From assembly GCF_011634895.1 (NCBI RefSeq), contig NZ_SIRR01000008.1:620001-684000 (forward strand): DNA of 64,000 nucleotides. Reading direction: 5' to 3'. Made by a program: the position numbers and the translations under genes. This stretch comes from Rheinheimera pleomorphica. GTDB lineage: Bacteria; Pseudomonadota; Gammaproteobacteria; Enterobacterales; Alteromonadaceae. Shown in pieces: positions 34,981 to 43,591 of the stretch; positions within the stretch are counted from its first letter, which is position 1, and each line of letters starts with the position of its first letter. A model generated the notes under the pieces. It searched no databases, was not told the DNA's origin, and saw nothing but the letters and a program-made list of their open reading frames with translations.

Positions 34981-36360
34981 TTAGTGATCGTGTGCTTCAG
35001 CAGCTTCTGCAATGCCTAACCACACCAGCTTATGCGGCATAAAGTTCAGCTGTTTGCTTGAGACCACTTCAGCATCAGCAATATCGACTGTTAGCAGTGT
35101 GCTGTCGATGGGGTTAGTGACATAAACTTTGTCATCACTGGCTGAGATCGCCAGTTCAAAGCGGGAGCCTTCTGGCATGGTGCTGACATCAGCGCTGGTT
35201 AGCTGCACTTTGGCGGCAAACTCAAACGCCGGCTCTTCCGCTTCTACAGCGCCGTCGTGTGCATGACCGTGGTAGTTCAGAATGGTTAAGTAGCCCTGGT
35301 TATCCAGCAGCACAAATTTTTCGCCTTTATCGGCAAAACCGTAGCCAATAATGTCGGCGCCTTCGCCGCCCTGCCAGTCTACTAAATCCATGTCGCCATC
35401 TTCTGCATGAATAGCAAACATGCTGCTACCGGCAAACCCCACCAGATGTTCGGCATGCTCAGCACCGACCAGAGTACCAATGCGCATGGTGCCGCTAAAA
35501 TCGTCGGTGTTGGCAATTTTGCTGGCGGTAAAGGTTTCACCTTCCTGAGTTATTACCAACACTCCGTCAGTACAGCCAAAAGCAATCACATGCGCGTTCT
35601 GCGCGCTGCCATGCAAGCCCGGGCAAGTCTCGGTAAATACCCTTTCTTCATCGAAATGATCATCATGTGCATGATACAAGCCGACTTGATCCGGTAAGGT
35701 AGTCGCGCTATTGGCATCGCGGATAGTTGACAGTACATATTCGCCACGGGCCTGGGCAGCACCATGCATATGCGTGGTGTAATGCAGCACCGGGTAGCCG
35801 TTGCTGTCGGTAGTGATATCCGCATCGGTAATCACCGCCACTGCCGCTGGCGTGCTGCTATTGCCATCGCCGTCAAAAAATACAGCGGTCTGGCTGTCGG
35901 TACTGCTAATGTGAGTTGGCCGGCTGTCTGATAACACAAAGCTGCTTAATGCCGGTGCTTGCTGGTAGTCATGCAGGTGGTCTACATGATCTTCCTGGAA
36001 TAAACCACCATCAACAAACTCGACCCGATCTGTAGTGCGCTGCACAACCAGCGCATAGCGTTTACCGGCAGACGCTGCCAGCGCAGAAGGTGTATCGGCT
36101 ACAGCAAAGGTGTCCAGTAAGCTGCCATCTTCCAGTTCGTACACCGACAGCAGGTTAGAGTCTTTGGCGGAAATCACCAGCCGGCCGACGCTGCTGATAT
36201 CACCGTGGTCATGGTCGTCGCCATGATCATGCTCATCATCGCCGGCGATTGGCTCTTTTTCGACGATATTCGTCGTGCTATCACCACAGGCGCTGAGCAG
36301 CGAGGTGGCAACCAACAGCGCCACCAGACTGAGTTTTTTTTGTAACTTTGGCTGTAACAT
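34981..36360 (-). CDS. His-rich lipoprotein, probable zinc-linked surface or periplasmic protein
   Basis: About 459 residues. The lipobox LLSAC gives a lipidated cysteine near residue 25. Directly after it comes an Asp/His-rich stretch (DDEHDHGDDHDHGD), then a propeller-like domain with VGRLVISAKDSN, FVLLDNQGYLTIL and VYVTNPIDSTLLTV; more His-rich parts occur (LYHAHDDHFDEE, YHGHAHDG, and EAHDH at the C-terminus). ATG 36360 follows GGAG by six bases; the ATG six bases earlier has no room for a ribosome site. It follows the His-rich TonB receptor gene by 69 bases and should be co-expressed. A role in collecting or passing zinc to the receptor is inferred; similar proteins are of unknown function. 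Confidence 0.8.
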   Translation of the reverse strand: MLQPKLQKKLSLVALLVATSLLSACGDSTTNIVEKEPIAGDDEHDHGDDHDHGDISSVGRLVISAKDSNLLSVYELEDGSLLDTFAVADTPSALAASAGKRYALVVQRTTDRVEFVDGGLFQEDHVDHLHDYQQAPALSSFVLSDSRPTHISSTDSQTAVFFDGDGNSSTPAAVAVITDADITTDSNGYPVLHYTTHMHGAAQARGEYVLSTIRDANSATTLPDQVGLYHAHDDHFDEERVFTETCPGLHGSAQNAHVIAFGCTDGVLVITQEGETFTASKIANTDDFSGTMRIGTLVGAEHAEHLVGFAGSSMFAIHAEDGDMDLVDWQGGEGADIIGYGFADKGEKFVLLDNQGYLTILNYHGHAHDGAVEAEEPAFEFAAKVQLTSADVSTMPEGSRFELAISASDDKVYVTNPIDSTLLTVDIADAEVVSSKQLNFMPHKLVWLGIAEAAEAHDH

Positions 36361-36429
36361 GAACATCTCCTTGCAAAATAAAAAATTTGCCGCAGGCCAG
36401 GAACCAGATAGATACCTACGGCAAAAAAC

Positions 36430-38823
36430 TTAAAAACTGCCGCGTAACCCCAGTGCCACAGAGCGGCCCGGTAACGGCGTTAAATCCTTTAAGAATGAGG
36501 TATGTACCCGCGCTTCTTCGTCGGTCAGGTTTTGCCCTTTCAAATAGGCGGTTAACAGCTGTCCGCCCAGGTTAAAGCGGTAACTTAGGCTGGCATCAAG
36601 CAGGGTGTAACCGTCAGTCGCAGTTTCTAATGCGGCCGTTCTATCCTGCTTAAAGTAACGGCTGGCGCGCAGATCCGCACTGTAAGCATCCTGCTCGTAG
36701 GCCAGCTCGGCACTGATGCGCAGTGGCGGCGTGCGCGGTAATTCGCCGCCCTGTTTTAACCGGGCACGGATATAATCGCCCTGCAGGGTTAATTTAAACG
36801 GCGCATTGATTTGCCAGAAATACTGGGCTTCAAAACCATGTAGCCTGACGTCGGCCGCAGTAAACAGATACACTGGCAACTCGCCAGCGTGGTCGTGTTC
36901 ATCACCGTGGTCGTGGCTATGACCAGACTCAGCAAACAAACCGGTATTTTGCTGGTAATAATAGTTATCTATCTGGTTATAGAAGGCATTTAACACAAAG
37001 CCGGTATTACCGCTGAATTTACGCAGCGTAATATCCAGGTTATTCGCCGTTTCCAGTTTCACCGGCTGGCTATTTAATACAAACTCGTCGCCATCCAGGG
37101 TAAACAGCGCGCCGACTTCATAAGATTGGGTACCAATGTGCGCACCAAACGACAGCATTTCTGCTGCTGATGGAGCCCGCTGTGAGCGTGACAGTGACAC
37201 GCCCAGGTTATAGCCTTCGGCAAAATCCCACACGGTACCGGCCGATAAACTGTACGGCGTAAACTTCTGGCTGACATCAAATACCCGGCTCAATCCCTCT
37301 GCATGATCATGGTCATGCTCTTCTTTGTCATTGCCATGCTCTGCTTCGTCATGGCCATGCGCAGCAATATCCGGCAGCCGCATATCAGAGGCGTCGATAG
37401 TCACGCGCTCAACTCTGGCGCCCAATTGCACCAGCCAGTGACCAAAATGACGCTCTTCCACCCAGGCCAGCGCTAGGGTTTTGCTTTCAGATGGCGGAGT
37501 AAAGGCTTCTTCGCCAATGGCTTCGAAGTCACTGTATTTATAGTGCAGGCTTAAACCACCGCGCCAATGATTAAAGGTTCGGTGTAACAGCTCAACACGC
37601 GCTTCATAGCTGTCATTGGCAAAGGTGGTGCCAACAACACCGTTTTCAATTTCAGCATGCTGATAGTCGGTATAGGCTAAACGGGTATTAACGGCGCGGA
37701 TCAGGCTATTATCGACGTTAATCTCGCTCAGTAACTGCCAGCGGTTTTGCGTTAAATCGGCAAATACCTGTTCTTCCTCATGCGCATGCTCTTCATCGTC
37801 ATGCCCGCCATGCGAGTGACCAGGTATACCGTACTCGCGCTCTAAGCGACCGTAAGACATACCAACATAGCCATTATCCAGCAGCCAACTGGCGCCGACA
37901 GTGCCACCCTTGGCAGTTTGGCCTGAGTTTTCAACTTTGCCTTTTTCAGCGCCTTGTTCCGGCACACTTTCGGCAAAACCCGGAATACTGTAGTTGTCGC
38001 TGTCGCGCCAGAAACCATCAACATAAACCGCAAACATATCTGTTCCGTTAACAGCTGATCCCGCTACCAGTTTTTCATTATTTACCGACTCACGCTGCAG
38101 CATCCACTCGGCCCGCGGCGTACTGCTGGTTGGCGCCCGCTCATCAACCACGTTTACTACACCTCCTATGGCGCCACTGCCATAAAATAATGTCGCCGGG
38201 CCACGCAGTACTTCAATCTGGGTGGCAGTGCTGGCTTCGCTGGCTACACCATGATCCGGGCCAACCCGTGAAGCATCACCGGCATCCAGGCCATTTTGTG
38301 TGATCAGCACGCGCGGGCCATCTAAACCGCGGATAATCGGGCTACTTGAGACACCACCATAAAAGTTTGAGTGCACGCCGACTTCATTTTTTAGCGTATC
38401 GCCCAGTGTGGCCGCCTGACGCATTTTCAGTGCATCACCAGCCAGTACATTTACCGGCAGGGAAGATTCGGTAGCTGAAGCATGAAACGGGCTGGCTTTA
38501 ACATCAATGGTTTCTATGGTGGTAGCAAATAGCACCACGCTGAGGTTGTCCAGCCCGGCTGCAGGCACATCTACATGCACATTGCGGTGGGCAAAGCGGC
38601 TCGCTTCGATATGCAGCTCTGCGTCACCGGCGTTAACCTTGGCCAGTACAAAACGGCCGTTGTCATCTGTGCGGGTTTCACCGTTGGCACCCATCAGCTG
38701 TACCCGGGCATTCGCCACCGGATTACCGGCGGTGTCTGTTACTGTGCCTGTAATACTGTCGGCATAAGCCGTTGACGTTAAAGCAGCAAACACTGCTGCG
38801 GTTAACAGAGTCGGTTTAAACAT
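36430..38823 (-). CDS. His-rich TonB-dependent receptor, ZnuD-like zinc transporter
   Basis: About 797 residues. Signal peptide (LLTAAVFAALTSTAYA), a carboxypeptidase-regulatory-like N-terminal domain (GTVTDTAGNPVANARVQL), plug with VNVLAGDALKMRQAATLGD and GLDGPRVLITQNGLDAGD, barrel ending SVALGLRGSF. Three loops are loaded with histidine and acid: HSHGGHDDEEHAHEEE, HGHDEAEHGNDKEEHDHDH and HSHDHGDEHDHAGE. This is the ZnuD arrangement for capture of zinc at the outer membrane. ATG 38823 follows GGAG by five bases. Two Zur-like boxes lie just upstream. Nickel or another metal is possible but zinc fits best. Confidence 0.88.
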   Translation of the reverse strand: MFKPTLLTAAVFAALTSTAYADSITGTVTDTAGNPVANARVQLMGANGETRTDDNGRFVLAKVNAGDAELHIEASRFAHRNVHVDVPAAGLDNLSVVLFATTIETIDVKASPFHASATESSLPVNVLAGDALKMRQAATLGDTLKNEVGVHSNFYGGVSSSPIIRGLDGPRVLITQNGLDAGDASRVGPDHGVASEASTATQIEVLRGPATLFYGSGAIGGVVNVVDERAPTSSTPRAEWMLQRESVNNEKLVAGSAVNGTDMFAVYVDGFWRDSDNYSIPGFAESVPEQGAEKGKVENSGQTAKGGTVGASWLLDNGYVGMSYGRLEREYGIPGHSHGGHDDEEHAHEEEQVFADLTQNRWQLLSEINVDNSLIRAVNTRLAYTDYQHAEIENGVVGTTFANDSYEARVELLHRTFNHWRGGLSLHYKYSDFEAIGEEAFTPPSESKTLALAWVEERHFGHWLVQLGARVERVTIDASDMRLPDIAAHGHDEAEHGNDKEEHDHDHAEGLSRVFDVSQKFTPYSLSAGTVWDFAEGYNLGVSLSRSQRAPSAAEMLSFGAHIGTQSYEVGALFTLDGDEFVLNSQPVKLETANNLDITLRKFSGNTGFVLNAFYNQIDNYYYQQNTGLFAESGHSHDHGDEHDHAGELPVYLFTAADVRLHGFEAQYFWQINAPFKLTLQGDYIRARLKQGGELPRTPPLRISAELAYEQDAYSADLRASRYFKQDRTAALETATDGYTLLDASLSYRFNLGGQLLTAYLKGQNLTDEEARVHTSFLKDLTPLPGRSVALGLRGSF

Positions 38824-38881
38824 TGTCACTCCATGTTAGCCATTTGCTGTCACAACCTGATCAGTCAATTTGACGATTTAA

Positions 38882-38898
38882 GTGTTACGTTATAACAT
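38882..38898. promoter_or_regulatory. Zur-like box 1
   Basis: GTGTTACGTTATAACAT matches the gammaproteobacterial Zur pattern ATGTTATANTATAACAT at 13 of 16 defined positions. It lies 59 bases before the ZnuD-like start and 128 bases before merC-like. Confidence 0.68.
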
Positions 38899-38908
38899 AT
38901 TTCGAATA

Positions 38909-38925
38909 TTGTGATGTTATAACAT
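38909..38925. promoter_or_regulatory. Zur-like box 2
   Basis: TTGTGATGTTATAACAT matches the same pattern at 13 of 16 defined positions, exactly 27 bases from box 1. Two sites between divergent genes suggest one for each promoter or cooperative binding. Confidence 0.68.
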
Positions 38926-39025
38926 TTTCATGACAAGCTGCAATGCTTACGATAAGAAACCGACAGCACACGGTGAATAACATAAACGGCATAGCTGCTC
39001 ACTGTGCGGTATGAAGCGAGGTTGT

Positions 39026-39391
39026 ATGAAAGATCTGATAGCGGCCATTTTATCCGGCCTTTGTGTTGTGCATTGTCTGGCCATGCCGCTGCTGCTGGCG
39101 CTGGGCAGTTCCGGCTTGCTGCTCGGGCTGTTTAGCTCTGAGTGGTTTCATTATCTGATGCTGTTACCCATCAGTGTGTTGCTGGCCTGGAGCCTGCCCG
39201 GCGGCTGGTGTGTACACCAGCGTAAAGCCCCTTTTATGTTGGGTTTAAGCGGGTTTTTACTGTTAGCCGCGGCACTGTTTGCTCCGCATGACGCCGAAAC
39301 GGCGCTATCCGTTAGCGGTGGCTTACTGCTGGTTAGCGCGCATTTATATAACCGTAAGTTGCTAACGCGGCTGCAGGAGCAACTGGCATGA
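39026..39391 (+). CDS. MerC-domain membrane protein
   Basis: 121 residues with four predicted helices and the MerC-type cysteine motif CVVHCLAMP in helix 1. MerC proteins carry mercuric ions, but chromosomal MerC-domain proteins outside mer operons are often in zinc regulons, which fits the two Zur-like boxes upstream and the divergent zinc receptor. ATG 39026 (MKDLIAAI) has GAGG four bases away; ATG 39011 is in frame and equally possible. No other mer gene is nearby. Function as a zinc carrier is inference. Confidence 0.78.
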   Translation: MKDLIAAILSGLCVVHCLAMPLLLALGSSGLLLGLFSSEWFHYLMLLPISVLLAWSLPGGWCVHQRKAPFMLGLSGFLLLAAALFAPHDAETALSVSGGLLLVSAHLYNRKLLTRLQEQLA

Positions 39392-39641
39392 CTGCGTTAG
39401 CCTTTACTGACTTTAGTCCGCCAAGCCGTCAGCTGTGCGCCGATGATGCCAAAGTGCTTACCGGCGTCGACACTGCCGCGGGTACTGCTGACACTGAACC
39501 CGATGTAGCCAACTTGCCTGGCGTTTGCTTAGCGACTGCGACAATTTGTCACAGCGACATAAGCTGCTGTTGGCGTTACACTTAACGCACTCAGAATGAC
39601 ATTACCGCTGCAATGGTTTAGTCTCTTCTGACATTTTGCAA
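39388..39641 (+). pseudogene. Possible decayed or misread small gene after the MerC-domain gene
   Basis: An open frame of 65 codons begins at ATG 39388, overlapping the MerC-type stop as ATGA, but its product has no recognisable fold. A different frame of the same stretch reads CSQLAWRLLSDCDN and then a helix-like LSQRHKLLLALHLTHSE before TGA at about 39600. The two could be pieces of one gene broken by a frameshift, or chance. A terminator follows at 39642. Confidence 0.25.
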
Positions 39642-39667
39642 ACGGCTGCCTGGCAGCCGTATTTTTT
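39642..39667 (+). terminator. Intrinsic terminator after the MerC-domain transcript
   Basis: ACGGCTG/CAGCCGT around CCTGG, followed by A and six T. It ends 21 bases before the regB-like start. Confidence 0.85.
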
Positions 39668-39688
39668 CGTAGCAGGTAGTGCTTCGCG

Positions 39689-41005
39689 ATGGCCAGACAA
39701 CTTATTATTGCCACTGAACTTTCTGAGCAACATCAGCTTAAGCATTTTGTCCAGTTTCGCTGGGGCCTGATTGGCTTTGAAGCGCTAGCGCTTATCGCCG
39801 GCTGGTTACTGCATTATGCGGTCAGCTCGTGGCCATTACTTGGCTTGTTACTGTTAACCCATATCTGCACCAACTTACTACCCTATTGGCTGGCCGCCAG
39901 TAAAGTACCGCTAAAGGTGATTTACCTGCTGTGCTGCACGCTGGATATTCTGCTGCTGACCTGTTTATTGGCCTTAAGCGGCGGCGTTAGCAATGGCCTG
40001 GTGGCGATGCTGCTGCTGCCGGTGGCGGTGGCCGCAGTGATGCTGCCCGGACGCAGCGGCTATCTGGTTGCGGTGCTGGCGATACTCGGTTACAGCCTGT
40101 TGCTGCAGGTCGGCGATTTACACATTCCGGATATCGATACTTTGCTTACGCAAACCGCACAGCAGGCAAGCCATGTGGGTCATGACATGCATGCGCAGCA
40201 TAGCAGCGGCGGCTTTAGCCAGCATATGCAGCAAATGTGGTGGGCCTTTACCATTTCAGCGTTGCTGATCAGCTGGTTTATCAGTGCCCAGGCGAAATTA
40301 AACCGGATAAAATCAAAAAAGATCAGTGAGTTACAGCAGCAGCAAATTCGCAACGAGCAAATGCTGGCATTAGCCACCTTTGCTGCCAATGCAGCACATG
40401 ACTTAGCCAGCCCGATCCAAACTATGCAGCTGCTAGCCGACGAACTTGACACTGCAGCGCCCGCCGCGCAGGAGTTAAAGCAGCAGCTGCAGCGCTGTCA
40501 GCAGATAGTACAGCAACTGCGCAGTGATGCCGGCAGCCTGCGTGAAGAAAACAGCACAGCACCGCTGTGTCAGCAAACCGAACAGGCCGTAGCGCGCTGG
40601 TTGAACAGCCGGCCGGAGATCAGCCTTAGCATTGAGCGCAATTTACAAGCTGAAGATTTTAGCCTGGCCGACAGTCAGGGCTTTACGGCAGCGCTACTCA
40701 ATATTCTCGATAACGCGGCTGACGCCAGCCTGGCGAATAACAGCAATCAGTTGCAGCTGCAGCTGAGCTTAAAAAGTGAAGACTTAACCCTGCAGGTGCG
40801 TGACTTTGGTGAAGGCCTGTCCGACAGCCGGCTGGCTGAACTGGGTAAATTGCCGCAGCAAAGCGAACAAGGTTTAGGCATAGGCCAGTTTCTGGCGAAT
40901 ATGTCGATTGAGCGCTTAGGCGGTACGGTACGCCGACAAAATGCCGGTAACGGCACCGTTACGCTGATTAGCATGCCGCGCCAACACAGCGAGCCACGCC
41001 CATGA
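39689..41005 (+). CDS. regB: RegB/PrrB-type sensor histidine kinase
   Basis: 438 residues with six predicted helices (about residues 25-200) and a cytoplasmic kinase. The quinone-type motif of RegB is present as GGVSNGL (residues 98-104), and the H-box is FAANAAHDLASPIQ with H237. ATP-binding motifs are NILDNAADASLAN and GLGIGQFL. RegB/PrrB kinases sense the redox state of the quinone pool. Unusual here is a His/Met-rich segment SHVGHDMHAQHSSGG between helices 5 and 6 (about residues 161-175), which should face the periplasm. The stop overlaps the regA start by four bases, so the pair is co-translated. Confidence 0.9.
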   Translation: MARQLIIATELSEQHQLKHFVQFRWGLIGFEALALIAGWLLHYAVSSWPLLGLLLLTHICTNLLPYWLAASKVPLKVIYLLCCTLDILLLTCLLALSGGVSNGLVAMLLLPVAVAAVMLPGRSGYLVAVLAILGYSLLLQVGDLHIPDIDTLLTQTAQQASHVGHDMHAQHSSGGFSQHMQQMWWAFTISALLISWFISAQAKLNRIKSKKISELQQQQIRNEQMLALATFAANAAHDLASPIQTMQLLADELDTAAPAAQELKQQLQRCQQIVQQLRSDAGSLREENSTAPLCQQTEQAVARWLNSRPEISLSIERNLQAEDFSLADSQGFTAALLNILDNAADASLANNSNQLQLQLSLKSEDLTLQVRDFGEGLSDSRLAELGKLPQQSEQGLGIGQFLANMSIERLGGTVRRQNAGNGTVTLISMPRQHSEPRP

Positions 41006-41523
41006 AGCTGGTAATTGTCGATGATGATATTGCGCTGTTAAATGCGCTGTCGCGCCGCTTTAGCCAGCGCGGTTTTGATGTTATCACCATTGCAGAAGCT
41101 GTTACCACACAACAGCTTATCAGCGAAAACGCCGACACCTATCTGCTTGATCTGCGCTTTGCCAGCCAGTCCGGTTTAAACTTTGTCGCGCCGCTGCGCC
41201 AGGCACTGCCAAAGTGTCGTATTGTGCTGCTAAGCGGCTATGCCAGCATTGCCAATGCCGTACAGGCGGTAAAATTGGGGGCAGATGATTATCTGACCAA
41301 GCCAGCTGATCTGCTGCAACTGGAGCAGGCGCTGCGGGGTGAACATCTGGCCACTGAGCGTGCTACAGAAGACACTCCAGCAGTGTTATCGCCGGATCAA
41401 CTGGAGTGGGAACATATAAATCGGGTACTCACCGAGCAGGATGGTAATATCAGCCGCACCGCTGAGCTGCTGGGCATGCACCGGCGCACTCTGCAGCGCA
41501 AGCTAAGTAAACACCGGCCTTAA
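41002..41523 (+). CDS. regA: RegA/PrrA-type response regulator
   Basis: 173 residues: receiver with acidic VDDD at residues 6-9 and phosphoacceptor D50 in YLLDLRF, then a short linker and a Fis-type helix-turn-helix with the hallmark GMHRRTLQRKLSKH. The domain order and C-terminal helix are diagnostic of the RegA/PrrA/ActR family. ATGA overlap with regB. Regulates energy metabolism genes in relatives; targets here are unknown. Confidence 0.93.
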   Translation: MKLVIVDDDIALLNALSRRFSQRGFDVITIAEAVTTQQLISENADTYLLDLRFASQSGLNFVAPLRQALPKCRIVLLSGYASIANAVQAVKLGADDYLTKPADLLQLEQALRGEHLATERATEDTPAVLSPDQLEWEHINRVLTEQDGNISRTAELLGMHRRTLQRKLSKHRP

Positions 41524-41748
41524 AACTTAAGGCTGGCGCTGCCGGCAAAGCAGTGGCAGCAAGAACCGGTTCTAGCCTATTTCAACGCCCCTGGCCACCA
41601 TCTTCGGCGTTGCACTCTCGCCTTAAACGAATATGTTAAGCAACGGGCTATCGACCTAATTCAGTTATAGCTCTGTTAACAACAGCATAAATCCATGAGT
41701 ACTAAACCCTATTCACAGAGTTAAACGGATGGATCTGAAAGGATTAAT
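41524..41748. other. Intergenic stretch between regA and tRNA-Leu
   Basis: 225 bases with no supported gene. A weak inverted repeat GCTGCC/GGCAGC near 41538-41555 follows the regA stop but lacks a T-run. Confidence 0.4.
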
Positions 41749-41835
41749 TGGTGCCTAGGGTCGGACTCGAACCGACACGGAGTTTCCCCCGGCGGATTTT
41801 GAATCCGCTGCGTCTACCGATTTCGCCACCCAGGC
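41749..41835 (-). tRNA. tRNA-Leu (anticodon CAA)
   Basis: 87 bases with CCA encoded. Acceptor GCCTGGG pairs with CCTAGGC; D-arm GGCGAAATCGGTAGACGC; anticodon arm GCGGA-TTCAAAA-TCCGC with CAA at 41801-41799; long variable arm GGGGGAAACTCC; T-arm GTCGG-TTCGAGT-CCGAC. Long variable arm and the TT-CAA-AA loop are leucine type. Reads UUG codons. It stands alone on the minus strand with its own promoter. Confidence 0.97.
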
Positions 41836-41865
41836 ACTGAGGGATATTTTGAGGTAAACGCCTGC

Positions 41866-41893
41866 ATTATACGATGCGATTAGCGATGCGCAA
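41866..41893 (-). promoter_or_regulatory. Promoter of tRNA-Leu
   Basis: Minus strand TTGCGC (41888-41893), 16-base spacer, consensus TATAAT (41866-41871), 31 bases before the mature 5' end. A GC-rich discriminator (GCAGGCG) follows, as in stringently controlled tRNA genes. Confidence 0.75.
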
Positions 41894-41995
41894 GCGAATT
41901 TATGCCAAGCGCTTTTAGTTGCACAAAAATACAGCAGCTTCGAAAAAGCGCAGCCACGTGCTAAACTTGCGCGGTTTTTACTACCGGATAACGCT

Positions 41996-42493
41996 ATGTT
42001 TGCTAATGCTCCCCGTGCGGGTTTAGTACGCCGTTTGGCGGCAATACTGTATGACTGGTTAATTTTAGCCGCATTGTGGATGGCAGCGATGGCGCTGGCG
42101 CTGTTGCTGGTAGGTATACTGAACCGCTTTGGCGTTATTTCGCTGGCAAATTATACCGACCATGCCGATTTTATTGCCCGGCATAACATTTGGTTTCAGC
42201 TGTATTCTCTGCTGTGGTTTGGCTGGTTTTATCTGTATTTTTGGTACAAAGGTGGCCAAACCCTGGGCATGCGCGCCTGGCGTTTATTACTGGTACAGCA
42301 AGATGGTGCGGCGGTTAGCCTGAAACAAGCGGCGCTGCGGGCAGCCACGGCACTGTTTGGTTTGGGTAATCTTTGGTTGTGGCTACGCTGGGGTAAAGGC
42401 CTGGCGTTACAGGATCAGCTAAGCGGCACCCAGGTAATAGTGCTGACAAAAGAACAAAGTAAGTTGCTGAACCTGCATAAAGCAGCCCGTTAG
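41996..42493 (+). CDS. RDD family membrane protein
   Basis: 165 residues. The RDD signature appears as GLVRRLAAILYDWLIL near the N-terminus, followed by three hydrophobic segments and the second family motif KGGQTLGMRAWRL. Function of this family is not settled (some members are linked to sodium/proton exchange). It converges on lptG. This gene very often sits next to lptFG and pepA in gammaproteobacteria, as here. Confidence 0.85.
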   Translation: MFANAPRAGLVRRLAAILYDWLILAALWMAAMALALLLVGILNRFGVISLANYTDHADFIARHNIWFQLYSLLWFGWFYLYFWYKGGQTLGMRAWRLLLVQQDGAAVSLKQAALRAATALFGLGNLWLWLRWGKGLALQDQLSGTQVIVLTKEQSKLLNLHKAAR

Positions 42494-42502
42494 GGCTGTT
42501 TT
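42483..42502 (+). terminator. Intrinsic terminator of the RDD gene
   Basis: CAGCCC/GGGCTG with GTTA loop and four T; it overlaps the stop codon. Confidence 0.65.
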
Positions 42503-42522
42503 ACTATATCTGCGATATGCAG

Positions 42523-43590
42523 CTACACCTTTTTGCGCATAAAGTAGATAGATAACCCGATAAACAGCAGGCTGGGCAACAAGGCACCGGCCAGTGGTGG
42601 CAACTGGTACACCAGCGCCATCGGACCAAATACTTCATTGGCCATATAAAAACCAAAACCGGTTAAAATACCCATTAACACCCTGGCGGCCATTGTCACA
42701 CTGCGCAGCGGGCCGAAAATAAACGATAAGGCCATCAGTAACATAGCGACAATGGTCAGCGGTTGCAGCGCTTTGCGCCAAAAGGCTAACTGGTAGCGGC
42801 TGGCATCCTGCGCATTTTGCTGCAGGTAATCCATATACTCATTCAGGCCTTTTAGCGACAGCATTTCCGGTTTAATGGTAACCACACCCAACTTGTCAGG
42901 CGTTAACGACGAGCGCCAGCGCTGGGTTGGCAATTGTTGTTTGGCAATGCGCTCAGGCGTGAAATCCAGCCGGCTTACCTGTTGCAACTGCCAGGCGTCC
43001 TGCTGATATACGGCACTGTCGGCGCTGACCAGTGCAACCAGCTGTAATTGCTCGTCAAACTGATAAATGACCAGGTCCTGCAAATTACCAAAATCATCCA
43101 CTTTGCGGATATTGACAAACTGATCGCCATCTTTAGCCCAGACGCCCTGCTGTGCGGCAAACAGGCTGCCATCAGAAATCGCTTTGGTGCGCAGCTCACG
43201 GGCCGCGCGATCGCTTACCGGCGCGCCCCACTCGGCCACAGCCATTACCAGCAACATCATCAGCACTGAGGTTTTCATCACTGAGCTGATAATATTAAAC
43301 CGTGACAAGCCCGCCGCCTGCATTACCACCAGTTCGCTGCTGCTGGCCAGCATGCCCAACCCAATAAGCCCGCCAATCAGCGCTGCCATTGGAAAAAAAG
43401 TCACTAAATCGCCCGGTACGCTGTACAAGGTAAACAGTGCGGCATGCACCATATCGTAGTAGCCACGTCCTATCGAGCGCATCTGGTCGATAAATTTAAA
43501 CAAGGCTGAAATCGCCAGCAGCACACTCAGGGTTAACATTGAGGTACTGAGGATAGTGCGGCCAATATAGATATCGAGAATTTTCAGCAT
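42523..43590 (-). CDS. lptG: LPS export permease LptG
   Basis: About 355 residues of the YjgP/YjgQ family; partner of LptF and LptB in the ABC machine that lifts lipopolysaccharide from the inner membrane. Starts MLKILDIYIGRTIL with a helix pair, a large periplasmic beta-jellyroll part (about 130-270, GVWAKDGDQFVNIRKVDD) and three C-terminal helices. I use ATG 43590, one base after the lptF stop (43592-43594), with AGGTAGAAG inside the lptF end. The open frame continues to 43632 but that would overlap lptF. Confidence 0.95.
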   Translation of the reverse strand: MLKILDIYIGRTILSTSMLTLSVLLAISALFKFIDQMRSIGRGYYDMVHAALFTLYSVPGDLVTFFPMAALIGGLIGLGMLASSSELVVMQAAGLSRFNIISSVMKTSVLMMLLVMAVAEWGAPVSDRAARELRTKAISDGSLFAAQQGVWAKDGDQFVNIRKVDDFGNLQDLVIYQFDEQLQLVALVSADSAVYQQDAWQLQQVSRLDFTPERIAKQQLPTQRWRSSLTPDKLGVVTIKPEMLSLKGLNEYMDYLQQNAQDASRYQLAFWRKALQPLTIVAMLLMALSFIFGPLRSVTMAARVLMGILTGFGFYMANEVFGPMALVYQLPPLAGALLPSLLFIGLSIYFMRKKV

Positions 43591-43591
43591 C

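Noticed and set aside
35586..35825. Open frame antisense or alternative within the His-rich lipoprotein gene
   Set aside because: It overlaps a well-supported gene entirely in another frame and lacks a ribosome site and recognisable domain.
36200..36250. Short repeats in the His-rich tract mistaken for a CRISPR or microsatellite
   Set aside because: They are repeated His/Asp codons within a coding sequence, in frame.
39026..39391. Mercury resistance operon
   Set aside because: No merR, merT, merP or merA; two Zur-like boxes and zinc neighbours explain the gene better.
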